A stretch of DNA of 64,000 nt from Nonomuraea dietziae (GTDB taxonomy: Bacteria; Actinomycetota; Actinomycetes; Streptosporangiales; Streptosporangiaceae), in assembly GCF_014195505.1 (NCBI RefSeq), contig NZ_JACIBV010000001.1, positions 7,812,001-7,876,000 of the forward strand. Reading direction: 5' to 3'. A program made the translations under genes and the position numbers. Numbering within the stretch: position 1 is the stretch's first letter; each line of letters starts with the position of its first letter. Shown here piece by piece: positions 25,838 to 33,874 of this stretch. The notes under the pieces were generated by a model that searched no databases, was not told the origin of the DNA, and worked only from the letters and a program-made list of their open reading frames with translations.

Positions 25838-26871
25838 TCCGCCTTCATCGTCGGCGGGTTGAGCAGCTGCTTCACGTCGGGCTCGCTCATGTTCTTCTTG
25901 TCCGCCACGACCGCCCCAGGGTCGATGTCACGCGGCGGGATGCGGTTGACCGTGGCCATCCCCGCGGCCAGGACCCCCTGGTAGCCGAAGAAGTACGGGT
26001 TCTGCACCACCAACGCGTCGATGGTGCCCGCGGCGAGCGCGGCGTTCTCCTGCGGGTCGGAGTCGAACGCCACGACGGGGACGGTCTCGCTGGCGTTGTT
26101 GTCCTGGATCGCCCTGGCCGCGCCGACCCCCGAGGTGTTGTTGTCCGCGAACACCCCCGCCAGATCGGGGTTGGCGGTCAGCGCGTCGTTGACCTGCGAC
26201 GCCGCGGTGTTGATGTCGTTGTTGTTGAAGCGCTGCAGCGTCACCTTGACCTGCGGGCAGTTCAGCGCGAGGCCCTGCTTGAAGCCGGCGTCCCTGTCGA
26301 CCAGTGACTGGATGCCGGCGACGGAAGACTCGATCATGACGCTCCCGCTCGTCTTGTTCTGCGCCTTGAGCAGCTCGCACATCCGCTTGCCTGCCTGCAT
26401 CCCGGCCTTGAGGTTGTCGGTGCCGATGAACCCCTCGGAGGCGGTGGTCACGCGGCTGTCCACGGTGATGACCTTGAGACCCGCCTTGCGCGCCCTGTCG
26501 ATCGCCGAGTTCAGGGCGCTGGAGGAGTTGGGCGCGATGACCAGCCCGTCGACGCCCCTGGAGATGGAGTTCTCCACCAGTTGGACCTGCTGGTCGATGT
26601 TGGTCTCGGACGTGGGGCCGAAGGTGCTCACCTTGATGCCGAAGTCGCCGCCTGCCTGCTTCGCTCCGGCGATCATGGTCTGCCAGAACGAGGAGTCACT
26701 CGCCTTGATGACCACGTCGATCTTCTTGCCGCTCGCCGCCCCGCCCGAGCCTCCGCCGGTCGCCTGGCTGGCCGAACTCGTCGCCCGGCCTCCCACCACC
26801 CCGAGCACCAGTGCCACCAGCGCGATGGCCAGGACGAGTGAGAGCGAGAAGACGATACGTGAGCGAGCCAT
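25834..26871 (-). CDS. Ribose-type sugar ABC transporter, substrate-binding protein
   Basis: 345 residues. The N-terminal hydrophobic segment (residues 6-27) lacks a lipobox Cys, so this is an anchored or cleaved non-lipoprotein form. A Gly/Ser linker is followed by a Peripla_BP_4 domain with DVVIKASDSSFWQTM, GVDGLVIAPNSSSAL and VFADNNTSGVGAARAI. Pentose or hexose uptake is likely; the exact sugar is not readable. First gene of the operon. Confidence 0.92.
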   Translation of the reverse strand: MARSRIVFSLSLVLAIALVALVLGVVGGRATSSASQATGGGSGGAASGKKIDVVIKASDSSFWQTMIAGAKQAGGDFGIKVSTFGPTSETNIDQQVQLVENSISRGVDGLVIAPNSSSALNSAIDRARKAGLKVITVDSRVTTASEGFIGTDNLKAGMQAGKRMCELLKAQNKTSGSVMIESSVAGIQSLVDRDAGFKQGLALNCPQVKVTLQRFNNNDINTAASQVNDALTANPDLAGVFADNNTSGVGAARAIQDNNASETVPVVAFDSDPQENAALAAGTIDALVVQNPYFFGYQGVLAAGMATVNRIPPRDIDPGAVVADKKNMSEPDVKQLLNPPTMKAE

Positions 26872-27579
26872 GACGGCCTCCTGAACTGCCCTCCCTATGG
26901 GCGCCTCAAAGGGCTTTCACGCTCGGTCGCGAACCTTGACGACGAGCGCGGACAGCGGTCGGGGTGCACCCATGGAGAACTCTTCATTCAACAAAAACTC
27001 ACAACCATCGGTCGCTTCCAGCAAAGCTCTGGAAGTGTCCCGGTGGAAACATGTGAAAGGAAAAGAACTCATTACTCGCGGCGACATGTCATCGCCGGCT
27101 CCATGGGCGACGAGCCCGTAGCGACGACTCGCTCCCCGCGGATCGACCCTCGGGCCGCAGCGGGGCCGCGACCTCGGGCGAGAACTCCACCTCCTTCGCG
27201 ATCGTCCAGGCCGGCGTTCTGGAGATCCAGTGTTCCGATCTTCCCAACGGGCGTGTCCGTCCTCGCGTGGTGCCCCGGCTCCCTGCAGGCGATCGTGTAG
27301 CGGGTCTCATGGTGATCGCTCTGCGGACGACTGGAGCCGCCCTGAGCTGCGGCTGGTCGCTCTCGATGGCCGTGAGGTGGGCCTGACGCGATCTCGCGGG
27401 GGGAGGGCAGGCGAGGGCAAAAGCGAGGTGTGCTCGATGGCGGTTCAAACCAGCGCAAGGTAAATCTTTTGTCCGGAATGGTGCGGTTTGTTCAAGTAAT
27501 CGCTACCTTCTTGCCACATCGCAACGTACTGACCGGCGACTTGCCTTCACCCCCGAGGGCGGCCGGTCGGCCGCCGAAT
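26872..27579. other. Long intergenic region without a supportable gene
   Basis: About 700 bp between the ABC binding-protein start and the riboswitch. Bases 26980-27080 are notably A+T-richer than their surroundings and probably hold the ABC operon promoter. A 7-bp inverted repeat CTTCCAG/CTGGAAG (27015-27035) lies there and could be an operator. The open frames at 27072-27463 on both strands show no family resemblance or ribosome-binding site. Bases 27460-27540 (TTTTGTCC and TTGTTCAAGTAATCG region) probably contain the riboswitch promoter. Confidence 0.5.
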
Positions 27580-27730
27580 CCCATCGGTGACGGGCACGTC
27601 CCGTCATGGGAACCGGGGACCCACTTGGTGTGGAGCGATCCACGCCCGGGGTGAATCCACCATGCGTGGTGGTAGGGCGACTCCTGGCCCGAACCCGTCA
27701 GCTAACCCGGTAGGCGGTCAAGGAGAAAGG
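27580..27730 (+). promoter_or_regulatory. Cyclic di-AMP riboswitch (ydaO/yuaA class)
   Basis: The conserved blocks of the actinobacterial ydaO motif occur in order: GGGACCCA (27617 region), GGGGTGAATCC (27649-27659), GGTAGGGCGACTC, then CCCGAACCCGTCAGC and TAACCCGGTAGGCGG (27688-27717). A variable stem (CACCATGCGTGGTGG) sits between them. AGGAG follows at 27721, about 20 bp before the start of a CHAP-domain hydrolase gene, the typical target. In known cases c-di-AMP binding switches expression off, linking wall hydrolysis to turgor and osmotic state. Exact outer boundaries are approximate. Confidence 0.88.
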
Positions 27731-27746
27731 TCATTCCCCCAACCTC

Positions 27747-28520
27747 ATGCCATCCATCGTGGACGGGCTGCTTGACGCTGCCCAAAGGGATCTCGGCTAC
27801 CGGGAACAGAGCAACGGCTACACCAAGTTCGGCGAGTGGTACTACGCCAACGTGGACAAGAGCGACTCCTACTTCAAGACCGCGCCCTGGTGCGACATGT
27901 TCGTCACCTGGGCGGCCCACCAGGCCGGTGTCGAGGAGTACGTCGGAGAGTTCGCCTACACCGTCGACCACGCGAAATGGTTCAGACAGCAGGACGCGTG
28001 GAGCGAGGAGCCCGAACCGGGCGCCATCGTCTTCTTCGACTGGTCCGGCGGGGACAGCGTCGAAGGCATCGACCATGTCGGAATCGTCGAGAAGGTGGAC
28101 GGAGCCAAGGTCTTCACGATCGAGGGCAACGCCGACCGTGTCTGGCTCAAGCGCAAGGAGCGCGACCCGGGCAAGATCGTCGGCTACGGCCTCCCCAGGA
28201 AGGTGCAGGAGAACCTCGGCGCGCGCGTGGAAAGCGCCTCCGAGCAGGTGGAGAGCGCGGCCGTCGGCAGCGCTTCCGAGCCCCCGATGAAGGCCTCGGC
28301 GGTGCAGCACGTCTCCGTTTCAGCTCGGCAGCCGTTCGCCGGTGTGACCTCTGAGCTGCCCCAGGTTCAGGACGCGACCGCTTCGGCCGCCGTGCTCGTC
28401 GCGCTGCTGTGCACCGCTGTGGCGGTCAAGCGCGTCAGGGACAGGCGACCGGCCCACGCGGTGGGCGGCGGTGGCCGAAGCCACCGGGCATCCGGGTGGA
28501 GCAGGGACCTGTTCGCGTAG
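27747..28520 (+). CDS. CHAP-domain protein (putative peptidoglycan hydrolase), c-di-AMP riboswitch controlled
   Basis: 257 residues. CHAP/NlpC-like amidase domain in residues 1-150: Cys in KTAPWCDMFVTWAAHQAG and His in GIDHVGIVEKV are the likely catalytic pair. A linker rich in Ser/Glu/Val follows, then one hydrophobic segment (about residues 210-230, ASAAVLVALLCTAVAV) and a basic tail. There is no N-terminal signal peptide, and an in-frame stop at 27711-27713 rules out an upstream start. How the domain reaches the wall is therefore unclear; a tail-anchor is one option. Expression should respond to the riboswitch just upstream. Confidence 0.85.
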   Translation: MPSIVDGLLDAAQRDLGYREQSNGYTKFGEWYYANVDKSDSYFKTAPWCDMFVTWAAHQAGVEEYVGEFAYTVDHAKWFRQQDAWSEEPEPGAIVFFDWSGGDSVEGIDHVGIVEKVDGAKVFTIEGNADRVWLKRKERDPGKIVGYGLPRKVQENLGARVESASEQVESAAVGSASEPPMKASAVQHVSVSARQPFAGVTSELPQVQDATASAAVLVALLCTAVAVKRVRDRRPAHAVGGGGRSHRASGWSRDLFA

Positions 28521-28525
28521 GGGAG

Positions 28526-28561
28526 GCTCTCCGGCCGAGCCGTGCGGCTCGGCCGGAGAGC
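28526..28561. terminator. Perfect 16-bp hairpin between convergent genes
   Basis: GCTCTCCGGCCGAGCC and its exact complement around a GTGC loop, starting 5 bp after the CHAP gene stop. Strong terminator, serving also the convergent CDF transporter gene. Confidence 0.85.
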
Positions 28562-28611
28562 GCCCCCCGCCAGGCGGACGGGCGGGGGTGTCTCAGTTCG
28601 ACAGCAGGGCA

Positions 28612-29328
28612 TCAGTCGTCCTTCCGCTCGTTCGGGCAGCAGCCGTCGGCGCACCCGGCCGAATCCGGGGCCGAGAGGTCGGTGGCGAGCGGATGCGGGG
28701 CGCAGCAGGCCTCCCCGCGCCAGGCTTCACGACCCTCCTTGACCGCCACAGCGGCGATCACGAGGGCGGCAACGGGGTCGGCCCATGACCAGCCGAACAG
28801 GCTGTTGAGCGCAAGCCCGACCAGGAGCACCGCCGACAGGTAGGTGCACAGCAGCGTCTGCTTGGAGTCGGCCACGGCCGAGGCGGAGCCGAGCTCGCGA
28901 CCGGCGCGCCGCTGGGCGGCCGACAGGAAGGGCATGACGACCAGGCTGAGCCCTGCCAGGACCAGGCCGGGCGTGGAGTGGTCGGCCTCGCCGGTGCCGA
29001 GCAGGGCGCGTACGGCGTCGAAGGTGACGTAGGCGGCCAGGGCGAAGAACGACAGCGCGATGACGCGCAGGGCCGTCCTCTCGCGCTCTTCGTGGTCGGC
29101 GCCGGAGAACTGCCAGGCCACCGCGGCGGCCGAGGCGACCTCCACGATCGAGTCGAGGCCGAAGCCGACCAGCGCGGCGGAGGAGGCGACGGTGCCCGCG
29201 GTGATGGCCACCGCGGCCTCGATCACGTTGTAGGTGATCGTCGCGGCGACCAGCAGGCGGATGCGGCGCCGTAGCGCCTCGCGCCGGTCGGCGGACGGCC
29301 CGAGGCCCGGCGTGTTCAGCGCGGTCAC
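28612..29328 (-). CDS. CDF-like cation transporter with Cys-rich tail
   Basis: 238 residues, about six membrane segments (cation_efflux family). Where classical CDF zinc exporters have HxxxD pairs, this has GFGLDSIVEV and ADSKQTLLC, so the transport site is a non-canonical variant. The C-terminus carries EACCAPH and GCADGCCPNE, an exposed set of cysteines suited to soft metals such as Cd, Pb, Zn or Cu. The GTG start at 29328 overlaps the regulator's TGA (GTGA), so the two are cotranscribed. Likely an exporter for the metal sensed by that regulator. Confidence 0.85.
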   Translation of the reverse strand: MTALNTPGLGPSADRREALRRRIRLLVAATITYNVIEAAVAITAGTVASSAALVGFGLDSIVEVASAAAVAWQFSGADHEERERTALRVIALSFFALAAYVTFDAVRALLGTGEADHSTPGLVLAGLSLVVMPFLSAAQRRAGRELGSASAVADSKQTLLCTYLSAVLLVGLALNSLFGWSWADPVAALVIAAVAVKEGREAWRGEACCAPHPLATDLSAPDSAGCADGCCPNERKDD

Positions 29329-29702
29329 GACGGCCTCGGCTGCGCCGCCAGGCCGGGCATCGGGCACAGGGCGACCGCGTGGCCGGTGGCGGACAGGAGC
29401 TGCTCGGCCGAGGCGAGCAGGTCCATCAGCTCTGGCCGGGTCAGCGAGTAGAACGACTGCCGTCCTTCGGCGCGGTAGTCGACGAGGCCGCAGTCGCGAA
29501 GACAGGCCAGGTGTTTGGAGACGGTGGACTGCGCCAGCCCGAGCTCGCCGGTCAGATCCACCACCCGCGCCTCGCCCCGGGCCAGTCTGGCCACGATGCG
29601 CAGCCGGGTCTCATCGGCCAGGGAATGGAACAGCGCCGCCGCGGGCGGCAGTCCTGCCGCGATGTCGGCGCTCACACACCGGCCAGCATCATTGATCGCC
29701 AT
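29325..29702 (-). CDS. ArsR/SmtB-family metal sensor, CmtR-like
   Basis: 125 residues. Winged helix with LADETRLRIVARLARGEARVVDLTGELGLAQSTVSKHL followed by ACLRDCGLV. The Cys-x3-Cys in the recognition-helix region matches the Cd/Pb-binding Cys57/Cys61 of mycobacterial CmtR. A further Cys near the C-terminus (ALCPMPG) could be the third ligand. It should repress itself and the coupled transporter gene until metal binds. ATG 29702 (MAINDAG) fits family length. Confidence 0.85.
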   Translation of the reverse strand: MAINDAGRCVSADIAAGLPPAAALFHSLADETRLRIVARLARGEARVVDLTGELGLAQSTVSKHLACLRDCGLVDYRAEGRQSFYSLTRPELMDLLASAEQLLSATGHAVALCPMPGLAAQPRPS

Positions 29703-29797
29703 ACCGCGATGATAGCTCTTGCGGGCGACGACTTGGCAAGGGGGAGGCGGTCGCGACCGGCGATCGCACCGTCGGCGACGCCTGGGCCGCAGGTCCG

Positions 29798-30562
29798 TCA
29801 CATGATCGCCAGCTGGCCGCCGTCGATGACCAGCTCGGTGCCGTGGACGAACGCCGCGTCGTCGGAGGCCAGGAAGGCGTAGCCCGCCGCAACCTCCTCC
29901 GCGAACCCGGCGCGCCCGAGCGGGATGTGGTCACGCTCGTACGACGAGACGAAGTCGCCGTCGAGCCCGGCCGAGATCGCCGAGTTGAGCGGCGTCCTGA
30001 TGTAGCCGGGGCACAGCGCGTTCACCCTGATGCCGTGCTTGCCCAGCTCGACGGCCATGGTCCTGGTGAGAAGCAGGACGCCGCCCTTGGAGGCGTTGTA
30101 GTGGGCGTAGTCCGCCTCGCCGCCGAGGCCGTTGGTCGAGGACATGTTGAGGATGACGCCGCCCTCGCCGCGCTCCACCAGGTGGCGCGCCACGGCCTGG
30201 GCGACGAGGAACATGCCGCGCAGGTTCACCGCGATGATCGTGTCCCAGTGGTCGGGGGTGATCTCGAGGAACGGCTCGCGCCATGCCGTACCGGCGTTGT
30301 TGACCAGGACGTCGACCCCGCCCATCGCCGCGATCGCGCCCTCCACCAGCCTGGCGACGTCGGCCTCGGCGCGGACGTCGCCCGCCAGGCCGCTCACCTC
30401 GCCCAGCGGGGACAGCTCGGCCACGGTCGCGGCGACCTCGGCCTGCTCGAGCCCGCCGAGCACGACCCTGGAGCCCTCCTCGAGAAACCTGCGGGCCGTG
30501 GCGGCGCCGATGCCGCTGCTGCCGCCGCTGATCAGCACTCGCTTGCCGGCCAGTCCTCGCAT
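29798..30562 (-). CDS. SDR-family oxidoreductase of the IclR-type cluster
   Basis: 254 residues. Complete classical SDR: GGSSGIG, GDVRAEAD, NNAGTAW, catalytic Ser in ILNMSST, Tyr/Lys in YNASKGG and the PGYIRTPLN loop. Resembles glucose-1-dehydrogenase/3-ketoacyl-reductase-like enzymes acting on sugars or sugar acids. It lies 13 bp downstream of the PLP-enzyme gene and is cotranscribed with it from the divergent promoter at 31.7 kb. Start ATG 30562 (MRGLAGKRVLISGG). Confidence 0.88.
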   Translation of the reverse strand: MRGLAGKRVLISGGSSGIGAATARRFLEEGSRVVLGGLEQAEVAATVAELSPLGEVSGLAGDVRAEADVARLVEGAIAAMGGVDVLVNNAGTAWREPFLEITPDHWDTIIAVNLRGMFLVAQAVARHLVERGEGGVILNMSSTNGLGGEADYAHYNASKGGVLLLTRTMAVELGKHGIRVNALCPGYIRTPLNSAISAGLDGDFVSSYERDHIPLGRAGFAEEVAAGYAFLASDDAAFVHGTELVIDGGQLAIM

Positions 30563-30575
30563 GACGTCCCTGCTT

Positions 30576-31658
30576 TCAACGCACCGCGCCGCGGGCCGCG
30601 ACGCGTAGCTCGGTGATGACCTGTCCATCTTCGACGCCGTGGGCCAGGTCGAAGAGGTTGACGACGGAGCAGGCGTGGCTCGGGATGAGCGCCGCCCGCG
30701 TCCCCACGGGCAGTTCGCCGTGGTGACCAGGCTCCAGATGCGCGACGGCGTGCTCCTCGTTCAGGAACTCCATGTGCGCGTACGGCACGCCCGCGACCCT
30801 GATCCAGTCGGGTGAGCCGCTGCCGTCGGAGGTGAGGCACTTGGTCCCCGCGTCGAAGACCACGCGCTCGGGCGTGGGCCTGGCGATGACGGTGGACAGC
30901 ACGCGGGCGGCCGTGGTCGCCTCGCTCGCCACGCCGAGGCGCATCATCGAGGCGTCGTTGAAGATGTAGGTCCCCGGCCTGATCTCGGTCACGCCCGCCA
31001 CCCCCGCGACGTGCCTGGCGGTGGGCGTGGAGCCGACGCTGATCTCGCGCAGCTCGATGCCGTCGCGGGCGCACAGCTCGGCCGTGGCCACCAGGTCGGC
31101 GCCCTCGCGGCGGGAGGTCTCGGCCAGCTCCTCGGGGGTGCGGGAGTGGTAGGCGTGGCCTGCGAGCGTGAGCAGCCCGACGACCTCGACGCCGGGGATC
31201 GCGGCGATCTCGGCCACCAGGTCGGCGGTCGGCCGGCCGGGAGGACGGCCCAGGCGGTGCTGGCCGGTGTCGACCTCCACCAGGACCTCGACCGGCGGCC
31301 CGCCCAGGCGGCCGAGCCCCGCGGCGACCTCGGGGGAGTCGAGGCTGACCCGCACCCTGGCCCGCTCGCGCAGCGCGGCCAGGCGGCGGAGCTTCGGCTC
31401 GCCCCAGATCGGAAAGGCCAGCAGGATGTCGTCGATCCCCGCGTCGGCCATGATCTCGGCCTCGCCCAGCTTGGCGCAGGTGATACCGGTCGCGCCCGCC
31501 TCGAGCTGCATCCTGGCCAGTTCGGGCATCTTGTGCGTCTTGACGTGCGGCCGCAGCCTGACGCCGTTGCGCGCGGCCACCTTGGCCATCTCCGTCACGT
31601 TGGCTCTGACCGCGGCGAGGTCGATGACGAGCGCAGGGGTGTCGATCTCGGGGTACAT
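30576..31658 (-). CDS. Fold-III PLP enzyme, D-threonine aldolase/D-serine dehydratase-like
   Basis: 360 residues. An alanine-racemase-type TIM barrel with PLP lysine Lys40 in LRPHVKTHK, followed by a C-terminal beta domain. The metal ligands near the C-terminus read PSHACSVV: His-x-Cys, as in zinc-dependent D-serine dehydratase, rather than the His-x-Asp of D-threonine aldolases. Probable substrates are D-serine-like or other beta-hydroxy D-amino acids, or an amino-sugar breakdown product. First gene of its operon; a TTCCG-N5-TGGAA palindrome lies 40 bp upstream. Confidence 0.85.
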   Translation of the reverse strand: MYPEIDTPALVIDLAAVRANVTEMAKVAARNGVRLRPHVKTHKMPELARMQLEAGATGITCAKLGEAEIMADAGIDDILLAFPIWGEPKLRRLAALRERARVRVSLDSPEVAAGLGRLGGPPVEVLVEVDTGQHRLGRPPGRPTADLVAEIAAIPGVEVVGLLTLAGHAYHSRTPEELAETSRREGADLVATAELCARDGIELREISVGSTPTARHVAGVAGVTEIRPGTYIFNDASMMRLGVASEATTAARVLSTVIARPTPERVVFDAGTKCLTSDGSGSPDWIRVAGVPYAHMEFLNEEHAVAHLEPGHHGELPVGTRAALIPSHACSVVNLFDLAHGVEDGQVITELRVAARGAVR

Positions 31659-31697
31659 ATCCCGAAATTAACATCCATTCCGCCTAGTGCACCAGCG

Positions 31698-31712
31698 TTC
31701 CGTTATATGGAA
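31698..31712. promoter_or_regulatory. IclR-type operator, copy 1
   Basis: TTCCGTTATATGGAA, 40 bp upstream of the PLP-enzyme start in the divergent promoter region 31659-31814. One of five sites with the same 15-bp TTCC-N7-GGAA architecture found only around this cluster. Confidence 0.7.
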
Positions 31713-31785
31713 TAGCGCGATGGCTGCCCAAGACCCTTGACAGCCGCATCGCATGCTGGTGTTCTTGCGCTAATTCGGAATGCCG

Positions 31786-31800
31786 TTCTGCGATACGGAA
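31786..31800. promoter_or_regulatory. IclR-type operator, copy 2
   Basis: TTCTGCGATACGGAA, 15 bp upstream of the dehydrogenase ATG and overlapping no coding sequence. One mismatch (TTCT for TTCC) from the shared pattern. Confidence 0.65.
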
Positions 31801-31814
31801 TGAGGAGGTCCGCG

Positions 31815-32750
31815 ATGAGGGCGTTGGTGTTCACCGGCCCTGGTGTCGTCGAGATCCGCGAGGTGGCCGAGCCGGAGGTCGGTGACGGCGAGGTCCTGGT
31901 CCACGTGGTCACCTCCGGCATCTGCGGGAGCGAGCTGCATGGCGTCAGGACGCCGGGGTTCAGGGTGCCGCCGCTGGTGATGGGGCACGAGTTCGCCGGC
32001 CGTACGGACGAAGGGACCCAGGTGATCGTCAACCCGATCCTGTCGTGCGGCGCCTGCGACGTGTGCGGGATGGGTCTGCGGAACGTGTGCAGGAAGCGGC
32101 AGATCGTCGGCGTGCACCGGCCGGGCGGCTTCGCCGAGCGCGTGGCCGTACCCCGCGAGGCGATCACCGCGCCGCCCGTCGAGCTGGACTGGACGGCTGC
32201 GGGCATCGTGGAGCCCGCGGCGAACGCGGTGCACGCGTGGTCGCTGGCCGGGGCTCCCGCGGGGGCGCGGGTGGGCGTCATCGGCGCGGGCGCGATCGGC
32301 CTCGCCTGCCTGCAGGTCGCCCTCTCGGGCGGGGCCGGGGGCATTGAGGTGGCCGACCACGCGGAGAGCCGGCGCGCGATCGCGCGCAGCCTCGGCGCGG
32401 ACGCGGCCGTGGCCGAGCTGACCGGCGAGTACGACGTGATCTTCGACGCGGTGGGCGCCGCCGTCACCCGCGAACGGTCGCTCGCGTTGCTACGGCCCGG
32501 TGGGGTCGCGGTGTGGCTGGGCCTGGCCGAGGCCGTCGCGGGCTTCGACGCCGCCGGGCTCGTGCGCGGCGAGAAGCGGGTGCTCGGCTCGTTCGCCTAC
32601 ACCGACGCCGACTTCGCCACGGCCGCCGAGCTGGTCGGCGGATGGGACCTCAGCTGGGTCGGCACCTTCCCGCTGATCGAGGGGGCGGCGGTCTTCACCA
32701 CGCTGATGAACGGTCACAGCGTTCCCGTCAAGGCCCTGCTCACCCCCTGA
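31815..32750 (+). CDS. Zinc-dependent medium-chain dehydrogenase
   Basis: 311 residues. Catalytic zinc ligands in GICGSELHG (Cys) and MGHEFAG (His/Glu); structural zinc cysteines in CGACDVCGMGLRNVC; Rossmann GVIGAGAIGLACLQ. Of the sorbitol/threonine dehydrogenase type, somewhat shorter than the usual 340 residues. It probably oxidises a sugar alcohol or hydroxy acid in the same pathway as the divergent SDR. ATG 31815 has GAGGAGGT 5 bp upstream. Followed 12 bp later by the amidohydrolase gene. Confidence 0.88.
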   Translation: MRALVFTGPGVVEIREVAEPEVGDGEVLVHVVTSGICGSELHGVRTPGFRVPPLVMGHEFAGRTDEGTQVIVNPILSCGACDVCGMGLRNVCRKRQIVGVHRPGGFAERVAVPREAITAPPVELDWTAAGIVEPAANAVHAWSLAGAPAGARVGVIGAGAIGLACLQVALSGGAGGIEVADHAESRRAIARSLGADAAVAELTGEYDVIFDAVGAAVTRERSLALLRPGGVAVWLGLAEAVAGFDAAGLVRGEKRVLGSFAYTDADFATAAELVGGWDLSWVGTFPLIEGAAVFTTLMNGHSVPVKALLTP

Positions 32751-32762
32751 ACCGAGGCAGCC

Positions 32763-33812
32763 GTGGACATTCCCCTCTCCCAGTACCGCCCGATCTCCCA
32801 GCTCACCGTGCCGGTCACCGTCGTCGAAAGGGCCCGCGTGCCCGCCGTGGACGCGCACGTCCACCTCGGCCGCTGGCTCACCGGCGACGGCGACTGGATG
32901 GTCAAGGACGTGCCCGCGCTCCTGGCGACGATGGACGGGCTCAACCTGCGCGGCATGGTCAACCTCGACGGCCGCTGGGGTGGCGAGCTGGCCGCGAATC
33001 TGGAACGTTACGACGCCGCCCATCCAGGCAGGTTCGCGACGTTCTGCCACGTCGACTGGTCGTGGACCGCCGATCCCGGCCATGGCTTCGGCGAGCGGCT
33101 GGCCGCGCAGCTGCGCGCCTGTGTCGCCGAGGGCGCCGCGGGGCTCAAGGTGTGGAAGGACGTCGGCCTGCGCCGCCGCGACCATCGCGGTGAGCTGGTC
33201 ATGCTCGACGACGAGCGGCTCGCGCCGCTGTGGGAGGCGGCGGGGGAACTGGGCGTCCCGATCGCCCTGCACACCGCCGACCCTGTCGCGTTCTTCCAGC
33301 CGATCGACGAGCGCAACGAGCGGGTCGAGCAGCTGGCGGCCCGCCCCGACTGGGCGTTCTCGGGGCCCGGCTTCCCCCGCTTCGAGCGGCTGATGGAGGC
33401 CATGGAGTCGATGGTCGCCGCCCACCCCGCGACGACCGTGATCGGTGTGCACGCCGGGTGCTGGCCGGAGAACCTCGGCTGGGTCGGCGGCATGCTCGAC
33501 CGTTACCCCAACTTCCACATCGACCTCGCCGCCCGCATCGCGGAGCTGGGGCGCGCGCCCCGCGCGGCTCGAGAGCTGCTGGTGCGCCACCCCGGCCGCG
33601 TGCTGTTCGGGACCGACGAGATCCCGCCTGACCCCGAGGTCTACCGCATCCACTTCCGCTTCATGGAGAGCGACGACGAGGCCTTCGCCCACTCCACGCA
33701 GGACCCGCCGCTGATGGGACGCTGGACCATCAGCGGGCTCGACCTGCCCGACGACGTGCTCGCGCGGGTCTACGCGGGCAACGCGCTCGCACTCGTGCCG
33801 AGGCTGGCATGA
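32763..33812 (+). CDS. Amidohydrolase-family (Amidohydro_2) metal-dependent hydrolase
   Basis: 349 residues. TIM-barrel metallohydrolase: HxH in VDAHVHLG, KVWKDVG, a His in VPIALHTADP, another in IGVHAGCWPENLG, and the final Asp in VLFGTDEIP. Relatives act as lactonases, decarboxylases or amidases. Starts with GTG and follows the dehydrogenase gene closely, so both are cotranscribed. Lactone or amide hydrolysis in sugar catabolism is a reasonable guess, no more. Confidence 0.85.
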   Translation: MDIPLSQYRPISQLTVPVTVVERARVPAVDAHVHLGRWLTGDGDWMVKDVPALLATMDGLNLRGMVNLDGRWGGELAANLERYDAAHPGRFATFCHVDWSWTADPGHGFGERLAAQLRACVAEGAAGLKVWKDVGLRRRDHRGELVMLDDERLAPLWEAAGELGVPIALHTADPVAFFQPIDERNERVEQLAARPDWAFSGPGFPRFERLMEAMESMVAAHPATTVIGVHAGCWPENLGWVGGMLDRYPNFHIDLAARIAELGRAPRAARELLVRHPGRVLFGTDEIPPDPEVYRIHFRFMESDDEAFAHSTQDPPLMGRWTISGLDLPDDVLARVYAGNALALVPRLA

Positions 33813-33838
33813 AGACTCGTGCCGAGGCTGACGTGAAC
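33791..33838 (+). repeat. 24-bp imperfect tandem duplication at the amidohydrolase 3' end
   Basis: Two adjacent 24-bp units (33791-33814, 33815-33838) share their first 16 bases exactly and 21 of 24 overall. The first unit encodes the last codons and stop; the second is non-coding. This looks like a small slippage duplication beyond the natural stop. Confidence 0.75.
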
Positions 33839-33839
33839 G

Positions 33840-33866
33840 GGTGGCCCCGCCCCCGGCGGGGCCACC
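33840..33866. terminator. Hairpin between amidohydrolase and GH114 genes
   Basis: An 11-bp perfect stem (GGTGGCCCCGC and complement) with a 5-nt loop, in the gap between convergent genes. Probable bidirectional terminator. Confidence 0.8.
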
Positions 33867-33874
33867 GCGCGCGC

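Noticed and set aside
27072..27463. Open frames on both strands in the long intergenic region
   Set aside because: No ribosome-binding sites, no recognisable domain and compositions typical of random high-GC sequence.
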